DNA of 12,106 bases. It comes from Syntrophomonadaceae bacterium. Its GTDB lineage: Bacteria > Bacillota > Dethiobacteria > DTU022. Below the pieces are notes generated by a model. That model made no database searches. It was not told the origin of the DNA and saw nothing but the letters and a program-made list of their open reading frames with translations. The stretch lies in contig PUKR01000033.1 in NCBI GenBank assembly GCA_003552365.1, positions 1-12,106 on the forward strand. The letters are read 5' to 3'. The position numbers were made by a program, and so were the translations under genes. Each line of letters opens with the position of its first letter. The stretch's first letter is position 1. Below, one piece after another: positions 6,568 through 12,106 of the stretch.

Positions 6568-7089
6568 CAAATCCAAAAGACCTTCCGGCAAATTGACAAC
6601 AGCCTTGCCCTCTTCTAAATCAACTTGCCTGATGAACTCCTTAACAGCCGGGATCATGGTTTCCTTACCTGCTCGATCGTCCAATTTTATAATCAACTGA
6701 TCATGGCCTCCCCTGGTAATTACGTTGCTCAGTTTACCCAGGTATTGGCCTTCCTCCGTATAAATATCAAGGCCAATTAATTGATCGTGATAATAAGATC
6801 CTTCCGGTAAAGGCATCCTTTCTTCCCTGGTTATAAATACCAGGCCATCTCGCAATTTTTCAGCCTCTTCCCTGCTCTCAACTTCACTGAACTTTAGCAG
6901 CCAGTTATGTCCATGCCGGGTGGCTTTCTCTACCGTCATTTTTCTTTTTTCCTTATCCACCTGCAGGATAACATCATTTAAATAAACCACTCGTTCCGGG
7001 TAGTCGGAATAAGGAAATACCCTGACCTGCCCGGCTATACCGTGTGGGGCCAGAACTTTACCGATTAATATATCCCGATCACTGAACAA
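6565..7089 (-). CDS. rimM: 16S rRNA processing / ribosome maturation factor RimM
   Basis: Assembly factor for the 30S head that binds ribosomal protein S19 and helps 16S rRNA maturation. Its 174 residues match the usual length. The N-terminal RimM barrel starts ILIGKVLAPHGIAGQVRV (7-24). The C-terminal PRC-barrel domain starts at about YYHDQLIGLDIY and includes YLGKLSNVITRGGHDQ, MIPAVKEFIRQVDLEEGK and the typical ending LPEGLLDL. The start is TTG at 7089: the in-frame codon two before it is TAG, so nothing longer is possible, and the next residues match the family. The gene overlaps the khpA 3' end by 11 bases and has no good ribosome site of its own, so it probably relies on translation of khpA. 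It is followed directly by trmD. Confidence 0.95.
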   Translation of the reverse strand: MFSDRDILIGKVLAPHGIAGQVRVFPYSDYPERVVYLNDVILQVDKEKRKMTVEKATRHGHNWLLKFSEVESREEAEKLRDGLVFITREERMPLPEGSYYHDQLIGLDIYTEEGQYLGKLSNVITRGGHDQLIIKLDDRAGKETMIPAVKEFIRQVDLEEGKAVVNLPEGLLDL

Positions 7090-7309
7090 TTTCTACAACA
7101 ACCCGTTTATTTTCTTTGACGGCCGCAGCATTGATCACAGTTCTAATCGCCTTGGCAATGCGGCCCTGCTTACCAATAACTTTTCCCATATCCTCATCGG
7201 CCACCCTTAATTCAAGCACAATCAATCGATCGCTTTCTACTGCCCTAACACTGACTTGATCGGGATCATCTACCAATGCTTTTGCAATATGTTCCAGTAG
7301 CTGCTCCAC
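7079..7309 (-). CDS. khpA: KH-domain RNA-binding protein KhpA (YlqC)
   Basis: Small single-KH-domain RNA-binding protein; in Gram-positive bacteria it can pair with KhpB/Jag and influences cell shape and RNA metabolism. With the GTG start at 7309 it has 76 residues, beginning MEQLLEHIAKALVDDPDQV, as in the family. The KH core is VADEDMGKVIGKQGRIAKAI, which contains the GxxG loop as GKQG. The frame is open to another GTG at 7333 that overlaps the rpsP stop, but AGGGAGG (7320-7326) lies ten bases before the 7309 GTG and would be inside the coding region of the longer form. The shorter form is therefore preferred. It lies between rpsP and rimM, its normal place in Bacillota. Confidence 0.93.
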   Translation of the reverse strand: MEQLLEHIAKALVDDPDQVSVRAVESDRLIVLELRVADEDMGKVIGKQGRIAKAIRTVINAAAVKENKRVVVEIVQ

Positions 7310-7332
7310 TGATAACCAACCTCCCTGTTGCA

Positions 7333-7578
7333 CTACTTAATCAAACCGGCTTTGTCAAAAAGAGCTTTAACCGTATCAGAAGGTCTGGCTCCCCTGGAAA
7401 GCCACTGCTGAGCTTTTTCCTGATCGACTTCAAAGGTAGTCGGTTTGGTTGTGGGGTTATAGTAGCCAATCTCTTCAATAAACCGGCCATCACGCGGATA
7501 CCGGTTATCCGCTACTACGATGCGGTATGCAGGCTGCTTCTTAGCGCCCATTCTTTTAAGTCTAATCCGTACTGCCAA
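7333..7578 (-). CDS. rpsP: 30S ribosomal protein S16
   Basis: Small-subunit protein that binds 16S rRNA early in 30S assembly. The 81 residues show the full S16 pattern: AVRIRLKRMGAKKQPAYRIV (2-21), VADNRYPRDGRFIEEIGYYN, then PRD-type and RGARPSDTVKALFDKAG near the end. The start is TTG at 7578, supported by one of the strongest ribosome sites in the window: GGAGGTGA at 7584-7591, five bases upstream. It follows ffh after a 75-base gap, the longest within the ylxM-to-rnhB run, and overlaps nothing if khpA starts at 7309. The ffh-rpsP-khpA-rimM-trmD-rplS arrangement is the standard one. Confidence 0.97.
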   Translation of the reverse strand: MAVRIRLKRMGAKKQPAYRIVVADNRYPRDGRFIEEIGYYNPTTKPTTFEVDQEKAQQWLSRGARPSDTVKALFDKAGLIK

Positions 7579-7583
7579 CTAGG

Positions 7584-7591
7584 TCACCTCC
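7584..7591 (-). promoter_or_regulatory. strong Shine-Dalgarno of rpsP (GGAGGTGA)
   Basis: Eight bases matching the anti-Shine-Dalgarno end of 16S rRNA sit five bases before a TTG. The strength of the site probably makes up for the weak start codon and fixes the start of S16. Confidence 0.8.
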
Positions 7592-7653
7592 GTTAATTAA
7601 ACTGTAACTGCGTATTATCTATATCAACCGGAACTATTTACCTCCGGATTATT

Positions 7654-9000
7654 TTAAAAGGGAAATTTGTTTTTCATTTTTTTCATTTTCTTAGACATGC
7701 CTTTTTTATCCGCTGCTCCCATCTGTTTAAACATTTTCTGCATCTGTTTAAATTGATTTAAGAGGCGGTTCACATCCTGCACTGTTGTCCCGCTACCCCG
7801 GGCAATCCGCTGACGACGGCTGGAATTGATGGTTGACGGATCCTGTCTTTCTTCTTTGGTCATCGAACCTATAATAGCGTCAATTCGCTTAAAATTATCT
7901 TCGTTAAAAGACATCTGCTTCAATTCTTTAGGCAAGCTGCCCGCATTCGGAAGCATCTCCATAATGTCTTCAAGGGATCCCATGCTTCTAAGCTGTCCAA
8001 GCTGTTCTTTAAAATCATCCAGGGTAAACTGCTGCTTGCGCAGTTTTTGCTCCATTTCTTTTGCCTTATCCTGGTCAATGCTCGCTTCCGCTTTCTCAAT
8101 CAGGGAAAGCACATCTCCCATCCCCAGGATCCTGGAAGCCATCCGATCCGGGTAAAAAGGTTCCAGGGCATCGGTCTTTTCACCTACTCCCACAAACTTT
8201 ACCGGGCAGCCGGTAACTGCCAGGACTGAAAGAGCCGCCCCACCCCTGGTATCGCCGTCCAGCTTGGTTAAAATTACTCCACTCAATCCTACCGAATCAT
8301 TAAAAGAAGCGGCGGCATTAACGGCATCTTGTCCGGTCATGGCATCAACTACCAAAAGAATTTCTTCCGGGTTTACGGCCTTTTTAATCTCGGCCATCTC
8401 AGACATCATCTCATCATCTATGTGCAGACGCCCGGCCGTATCATAAATTATTACGTCACAATTTTCACGGTCCGCCACCTGCAAGGCCTCCCGGCAAATA
8501 TCCACCGGGTCTTCTTCCAGGTTGCTGTAAACCTTCTCGCCGATTGAATCAGCCATTTTTTCCAGTTGTTTTACAGCGCCCGGGCGGTAAGTGTCCGCTC
8601 CGACAAGAAGCGGGCTGCGGCCCTGGCCGCGAAGATGCCGGGCAAGCTTAATGGCGGTTGTGGTTTTACCGGAACCCTGCAGACCGACCATCATAATCGC
8701 AGTGCGACTTTTACCGGTTTCAAGACCGCTGTGTTCCTGCCCCATCAACCTGGTCATTTCCTCATTAACGATTTTTACTACCTGCTGCCCGGGAGTAAGG
8801 CTTTCCATAACTTCATGGCCGACAGCCCGTTCCTTGACAGCGGCAATAAAATCTTTAACCACTTTAAAATTAACGTCGGCTTCAAGCAGAGCCAACCTTA
8901 TTTCCCGCATTGCCCCATCGACATCTTTTTCATTTAACTTACCCTTGCCTTTAATTTTACGGAGGGTTCCTTGCAGTTTTTCAGCCAGGTTAGAAAACAT
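7654..9000 (-). CDS. ffh: signal recognition particle protein Ffh (SRP54)
   Basis: GTPase subunit of the signal recognition particle; it binds signal sequences and 4.5S/6S SRP RNA and delivers ribosomes to FtsY. It has 448 residues from the ATG at 9000. Domain order is N (about 1-90), G (about 98-295) and M (about 300-448). G motifs are GLQGSGKT (106-113), DTAGR (187-191) and TKLDGDTRGG (245-254); ADTYRPGAVKQL is also present. The M domain is rich in Met and Lys with SRRQRIARGSG (RNA-binding) and a MFKQM...KKMKKMKNK tail. The open frame extends 14 codons further, inside ylxM, but TAGGAG seven bases before the ATG at 9000 fixes the shorter start. It sits between ylxM and rpsP as usual. Confidence 0.97.
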   Translation of the reverse strand: MFSNLAEKLQGTLRKIKGKGKLNEKDVDGAMREIRLALLEADVNFKVVKDFIAAVKERAVGHEVMESLTPGQQVVKIVNEEMTRLMGQEHSGLETGKSRTAIMMVGLQGSGKTTTAIKLARHLRGQGRSPLLVGADTYRPGAVKQLEKMADSIGEKVYSNLEEDPVDICREALQVADRENCDVIIYDTAGRLHIDDEMMSEMAEIKKAVNPEEILLVVDAMTGQDAVNAAASFNDSVGLSGVILTKLDGDTRGGAALSVLAVTGCPVKFVGVGEKTDALEPFYPDRMASRILGMGDVLSLIEKAEASIDQDKAKEMEQKLRKQQFTLDDFKEQLGQLRSMGSLEDIMEMLPNAGSLPKELKQMSFNEDNFKRIDAIIGSMTKEERQDPSTINSSRRQRIARGSGTTVQDVNRLLNQFKQMQKMFKQMGAADKKGMSKKMKKMKNKFPF

Positions 9001-9007
9001 TTTAACA

Positions 9008-9013
9008 CTCCTA
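9008..9013 (-). promoter_or_regulatory. ylxM stop fused to ffh Shine-Dalgarno (TAGGAG)
   Basis: The TAG stop of ylxM forms the first half of TAGGAG, with exactly seven bases to the ffh ATG. This fixes the ffh start and suggests that YlxM and Ffh are made in coupled fashion. Confidence 0.65.
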
Positions 9014-9358
9014 CTGTTCGTTACTGGTACGCAGCCCGGCAATTATTTCTTTTAAACGGTTAAGATCCTGCGCGGTAATCTCTTTATTTTCAAGCAAGCC
9101 GGAAGCTTCAACCAGCAGTTCCTGCTGGTACCTAAACAGCTCATAAAGCCCGAGCTTGTTTTCAAGATCATAAATTGCCTCCAGGGCCCTTTGGATAAGA
9201 TCATAAACCGCCTGCCGGCTGGTGTTGTACTCTTCGGCTATTTCAGCAAGCGAATAATTTTCGCTGTAATAAAGACGCATAGCATCCCGCTGGCGCTCTG
9301 TAAGCAGGGGCGCATATATATCGTAAAGTAAATTGATTTTATTTAACTGCTCCAGCAT
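9011..9358 (-). CDS. ylxM: YlxM / p13 (UPF0122), SRP-associated helix-turn-helix protein
   Basis: Small protein with a sigma-70 region-4-like helix-turn-helix, found beside ffh in Bacillota; in Streptococcus mutans YlxM is tied to SRP function and binds SRP components. It has 115 residues: the N terminus reads INLLYDIYAPLLTERQRDAM (8-27) and the helix-turn-helix is YSLAEIAEEYNTSRQAVYDL (35-54). A Leu/Glu-rich helical C terminus follows. The start is ATG at 9358 with an AGGTG-type site upstream. It is the first gene after the promoter-like sequence at 9395-9423, so it probably heads the ffh-rpsP transcript. The family call is firm; its DNA or RNA partner is not evident from sequence. Confidence 0.93.
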   Translation of the reverse strand: MLEQLNKINLLYDIYAPLLTERQRDAMRLYYSENYSLAEIAEEYNTSRQAVYDLIQRALEAIYDLENKLGLYELFRYQQELLVEASGLLENKEITAQDLNRLKEIIAGLRTSNEQ

Positions 9359-9394
9359 AATTACACCTGTAAAGGTTATTTGCTTAACAGGGGG

Positions 9395-9423
9395 ATTATA
9401 ACAAAAAAAAACTGCATAAGCAA
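9395..9423 (-). promoter_or_regulatory. probable sigma-A-type promoter for ylxM-ffh and downstream genes
   Basis: On the minus strand TTGCTT (9423 to 9418) and a perfect TATAAT (9400 to 9395) are separated by exactly 17 bases. The spacer contains a T9 run. The start would lie near 9388, about 30 bases before the ylxM ATG. It is located in the only sizeable gap between ftsY and ylxM, where a separate transcription unit would be expected to start. Confidence 0.55.
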
Positions 9424-9456
9424 TGATTTCAAGAAAGAAAACCGAAACAAGCAGTT
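9403..9456 (-). terminator. possible terminator after ftsY, overlapping the ylxM promoter
   Basis: Ten bases past the ftsY stop, AACTGC (9456 to 9451) can pair with GCAGTT (9415 to 9410), which runs into nine T residues. The stem is only six pairs and the loop about 35 bases, with a short TTTC/GAAA pairing inside. The T9 run is also the spacer of the promoter at 9395-9423. This is weak as a terminator on its own, but the position is right for the end of an smc-ftsY unit. Confidence 0.35.
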
Positions 9457-9466
9457 AGACTATTTT

Positions 9467-10384
9467 TTAGTTCTTCTCTAAAAGGGCCCGCGAAAACATT
9501 TCCGGGTCAAAAGGAGCCAGATCCTCAATTTTTTCGCCGGTACCAATATAGCACACCGGGATATCAAGCTCTTCCTGAATATTTAAAACAATGCCGCCCC
9601 TGGCCGTTCCGTCAAGTTTCGCCAGGACAAGGCCGTCGATAGGCATGGATTCATTAAACTTTTTCGCCTGGACTACGGCATTTTGTCCTGTTGTAGCATC
9701 GACTACCAGAAGGACCTGGTGGGGCGCTCCCGGCAGGTTGCGCTCGACTACACGGTAAATTTTATTTAATTCCTCCATTAAATTATACTTGCTGTGCAGT
9801 CTGCCTGCCGTATCACCAATAACCACGTCTACATTCCTGGCCCTCGCTGCATTGATTGCATCATAGAAAAGAGCGGCGGAATCCGACCCTGATTTTTGCT
9901 TGACAATATCAACCCCGGCCCGTTCAGCCCAAATTTCCAGCTGTTCTATAGCAGCCGCCCGAAAAGTATCGCCTGCCACAAGCATTACCTCATTCCCGCT
10001 TTGCTTGTAAAGATGGGCCAGCTTGGCGGCAGATGTAGTTTTCCCCGTCCCGTTTACACCGATTAGAAGTATTACTGTCGGCTCATTAATGCTGGCACTG
10101 GTAAACATGGTTTTACCGGGACTGATCATGTTAACCACCAGCTCCTGGAGGACCTGGCGAGCGTCCTCTTTATCTTTAATTTTTCGCTTAGAGATTTCCT
10201 CACGCAGCTGATCAACAAGCTTCATACTGGCCTGAACACCCACATCTCCGCTGACCAGGGTTTCTTCCAGCTCATCATAAAATTCTTCATCGATATCACC
10301 GCTGTCAAAGAGGTGGTCCAATCGGCCCATAAATCCTGTTTTACTGCGGGAAAGACCGTTTTTAAATTGTTTAAATAAGTTCAT
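9467..10384 (-). CDS. ftsY: signal recognition particle receptor FtsY
   Basis: SRP receptor GTPase that docks Ffh-ribosome complexes at the membrane and forms the twin-GTPase complex with Ffh. At 305 residues it is essentially the NG core with a very short leader, lacking the long acidic A domain of proteobacterial FtsY, as in many Gram-positives. The N domain is about 10-95. G motifs are GVNGTGKT (109-116), DTAGR (191-195) and AKLDGTARGG (255-264); GDTFRAAAIEQL and the closing GTGEKIEDLAPFDPE are also seen. The amphipathic start NLFKQFKNGLSRSK probably touches the membrane. The start is ATG at 10384, seven bases after a TAGGAG that contains the smc stop. The smc-ftsY order is usual in Bacillota. 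Confidence 0.97.
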   Translation of the reverse strand: MNLFKQFKNGLSRSKTGFMGRLDHLFDSGDIDEEFYDELEETLVSGDVGVQASMKLVDQLREEISKRKIKDKEDARQVLQELVVNMISPGKTMFTSASINEPTVILLIGVNGTGKTTSAAKLAHLYKQSGNEVMLVAGDTFRAAAIEQLEIWAERAGVDIVKQKSGSDSAALFYDAINAARARNVDVVIGDTAGRLHSKYNLMEELNKIYRVVERNLPGAPHQVLLVVDATTGQNAVVQAKKFNESMPIDGLVLAKLDGTARGGIVLNIQEELDIPVCYIGTGEKIEDLAPFDPEMFSRALLEKN

Positions 10385-10391
10385 CTTTTAT

Positions 10392-10397
10392 CTCCTA
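10392..10397 (-). promoter_or_regulatory. smc stop fused to ftsY Shine-Dalgarno (TAGGAG)
   Basis: The TAG stop of smc begins TAGGAG and the ftsY ATG follows after exactly seven bases, the same layout as at the ylxM/ffh and rimM/trmD junctions. Translational coupling of ftsY to smc is likely. Confidence 0.65.
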
Positions 10398-12106
10398 CTT
10401 ACTCTCCGTAGTAATTTTTTCATCTTCCAGTTTAAGGGACATTAACCTTGATATGCCAGGTTCCGGCATAGTCACGCCGTAAAGACGCTCTGCTTCCTCC
10501 ATAGTTCGTTTCCTGTGGGTAATCATTATGAACTGGGCCTGGTTAGACGACTGCTTTAAAAATTTTAAAAACCGGGCCAGGTTAGCATCATCCAGGGTTG
10601 ATTCAACTTCATCAAGCAGGTAAAAGGGGGCCGGTTTGAAACGAAGAATTGCGAAAACCAGGGCAATTGCGGTCAAGACTTTTTCACCGGCCGAAAGCAG
10701 GGTAATGTTCTGCAATTTCTTCCCCGGTGGCTGGGCGATAATTTCTATCCCGGCATCAAGAATATTTTCCGCATCGGTGAGCTTAAGCATAACCTGTCCG
10801 CCCTGGAATAGCTCCTCGAAGGTTTGTTTGAAATTTTTACTGATCTCCTCAAAAGCATTATTAAAGTAATATTCCATGCGCTGATCGATCTCATTTAACA
10901 CCTTGCACAGTGAAGCTTCGCCTTCCTGCAGATCATTTTTTTGTTCTTGAAGGAAGTTAATCCTTTCTTCCAACCGGGAAAGTTCTTCAATCGCTCCTAA
11001 ATTAACTTCACCTAATGCTTCCAGGTCTTCTTTTAAATTTTCAACTATACGGCTGCTTTCTTCGGGATCAAAAGTCTCATCCAGTTGAGCCAGTTCAAGA
11101 TTGTTAAAAAGTTCCCTGAACCGCATTTCCTGGTAATTTATCTCCGTTTCCAGCCGGGTTTGCTCCACGGATAGCTGCTTTTCTTTCTTTTCCTGGCGGG
11201 CAACCTGGTTTTGCCGGCGCTTACCTTTTTCCTCCAGCTCGATCAGCTCGGCCTCTTTCCGGTTAACCAGTTCCTCGAGTTCATTTAACCCGCTGATAAG
11301 AGTTGCCTTTTCTCCATTGAGTTCCTCAATTTTTTCGTTGACCAGCTTTTGCTGTTCCTGGTTATCGGCAAGTTGCTGCTTTAGTTTTTCATGTTCCTGC
11401 CCTTTTTCCTTAATTTCTTCCGCCGGGTTATTAATATTTCTCTCCGCATCTTTGATCCGGTTTTCAAGAGTATCTTTTTGTTCCCGGTGGGAGCTAATTC
11501 TGACTAAAATGGCCGTGATTTTTTGTTCCAGTTCTTTTTTATTGTCCAGGTACTCCTGGTACTTCCCTTTCTTGCCTGCCAAATCACTTTCAAGCTCTTT
11601 AATCTCCCTGGTGTAACTTTCTCTTTCTTGCTCCAAAGACTCCAGGCGCCGGTTAATTTCTTCTTCTTCGGTTTCAAGATCATTTATAGTTGACTCGCTT
11701 GAATTAAGACGGCCTTCTAAAACATTTCGCTCATTCTTTATGGCATCAATTTCACTTTGCAAGCTTTTCACCCGATCAGTCAATTCCTGCCTGATTCTTG
11801 AAGCTTCAATAGCTTCTTTTTCTTTTTCTGCCAGCTGAAAACGCAGTTCTTTTAACCTGGCTTCCATACTGCTCAGCTGATTTTTTACCCTGCCATGCTG
11901 AGCTTGTAAAGACTCAATTTCTTTACGGCGGCCAAGCGGCATTCCGGCATGACTCTTAGAAACACTGCCACCACGGATTATTCCGCCGGGATTAATCATC
12001 TCACCTTCAAGGGTAACCACCCGGCAGCTGTGCTTAATAAAACGGGCAGCTTTCGAGGCATTCTCTAAAGTATCGCATACCAGTATTGCCGACATCAGGT
12101 AATCGA
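10395..12106 (-). CDS. smc: chromosome segregation protein SMC, C-terminal half (5' end off the window)
   Basis: ABC-type ATPase that, with ScpA and ScpB, compacts and separates chromosomes. Only the C-terminal part is present and the frame runs off the right edge; a Met at 12095 is internal to the hinge. Numbering from that Met: the end of the hinge (about 1-50, with VVTLEGEMINPGGIIRGG), one coiled-coil arm rich in Glu, Lys, Leu and Gln (about 55-410), and the C-terminal head lobe (about 415-566). The head has the signature motif LLSAGEKVLTA (S468-E471), Walker B YLLDEVES (D495, E496), LDDAN (D-loop region) and ITHRK (H527 switch). The signature reads LSAGE where LSGGE is usual (Ala codon 10689-10691). 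The gene ends 10 bases before ftsY. The N-terminal head, first arm and Walker A are not in view. Confidence 0.96.
   Translation of the reverse strand, partial: DYLMSAILVCDTLENASKAARFIKHSCRVVTLEGEMINPGGIIRGGSVSKSHAGMPLGRRKEIESLQAQHGRVKNQLSSMEARLKELRFQLAEKEKEAIEASRIRQELTDRVKSLQSEIDAIKNERNVLEGRLNSSESTINDLETEEEEINRRLESLEQERESYTREIKELESDLAGKKGKYQEYLDNKKELEQKITAILVRISSHREQKDTLENRIKDAERNINNPAEEIKEKGQEHEKLKQQLADNQEQQKLVNEKIEELNGEKATLISGLNELEELVNRKEAELIELEEKGKRRQNQVARQEKKEKQLSVEQTRLETEINYQEMRFRELFNNLELAQLDETFDPEESSRIVENLKEDLEALGEVNLGAIEELSRLEERINFLQEQKNDLQEGEASLCKVLNEIDQRMEYYFNNAFEEISKNFKQTFEELFQGGQVMLKLTDAENILDAGIEIIAQPPGKKLQNITLLSAGEKVLTAIALVFAILRFKPAPFYLLDEVESTLDDANLARFLKFLKQSSNQAQFIMITHRKRTMEEAERLYGVTMPEPGISRLMSLKLEDEKITTESK

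Noticed and set aside
6555..6599. Longer TrmD start at ATG 6599
   Set aside because: The extra 15 residues lie inside rimM, do not resemble TrmD and bypass the TAGGAG site seven bases before ATG 6554.
7628..7647. CCGGA/TCCGG inverted repeat in the ffh-rpsP gap
   Set aside because: Only five pairs with a ten-base loop and no T-run; not enough for a terminator or an S16 leader element.
9001..9042. Longer Ffh start inside ylxM
   Set aside because: The added 14 residues do not fit Ffh and the ribosome site TAGGAG is placed for ATG 9000.
8591..9055. 154-residue plus-strand frame opposite ffh
   Set aside because: It mirrors ffh codons, has no family motif and no ribosome site; ffh on the other strand is certain.
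1..12106. CRISPR, phage, transposon or anti-phage defence genes
   Set aside because: No direct-repeat arrays, transposase or integrase motifs, or terminal repeats were seen; nearly all of the length is accounted for by housekeeping genes.

Overview
The window reads as chromosomal core DNA of a low-to-mid GC Gram-positive bacterium of the Bacillota, most likely Clostridia-like. The reasons are the conserved gene order smc-ftsY-ylxM-ffh-rpsP-khpA-rimM-trmD-rplS-lepB-rbgA-rnhB-yraN, strong Shine-Dalgarno sites (up to GGAGGTGA), frequent TTG/GTG starts, and the Bacillota-type proteins YlxM and RbgA. The genus cannot be told from the sequence. There is no insertion sequence, CRISPR array, phage gene, tRNA or rRNA, and no gene-free stretch longer than about 165 bases.

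Layout. Bases 1-2004 (+ strand) hold the 3' part of a large cell-wall amidase whose frame is open to the left edge. It converges on a long block of minus-strand genes that fills the rest of the window. In transcription order (right to left) these are: the C-terminal half of SMC (cut by the right edge), FtsY, a terminator/promoter-like gap, YlxM, Ffh, S16, KhpA, RimM, TrmD, L19, signal peptidase I, RbgA, RNase HII, YraN, a previously uncalled 49-residue zinc-ribbon ORF, and a LOG-like (TIGR00725-type) protein.

How the genes fit together. SMC acts in chromosome organisation. FtsY, Ffh and YlxM belong to co-translational targeting, and LepB cleaves the signal peptides of exported proteins. S16, KhpA, RimM, TrmD, L19 and RbgA make ribosomal proteins, rRNA/tRNA modification enzymes and ribosome assembly factors. 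RNase HII and YraN act on nucleic acids. Genes are packed tightly. At three junctions the upstream stop codon is part of the next Shine-Dalgarno site (TAGGAG, then exactly 7 bases, then ATG), which suggests translational coupling. Two promoter-like sites are visible, before ylxM and before rplS.

The most interesting items are modest: the hidden CxxC...CxxC zinc-ribbon ORF between yraN and the LOG-like gene, a His in place of Asn in the G4 motif of RbgA, an LSAGE instead of LSGGE signature motif in SMC, and the repeated stop/Shine-Dalgarno architecture. I see no convincing new multi-gene system here. Several starts in this annotation (amidase, rplS, khpA, trmD, ffh) differ from the longest open frame, for reasons given in each entry.
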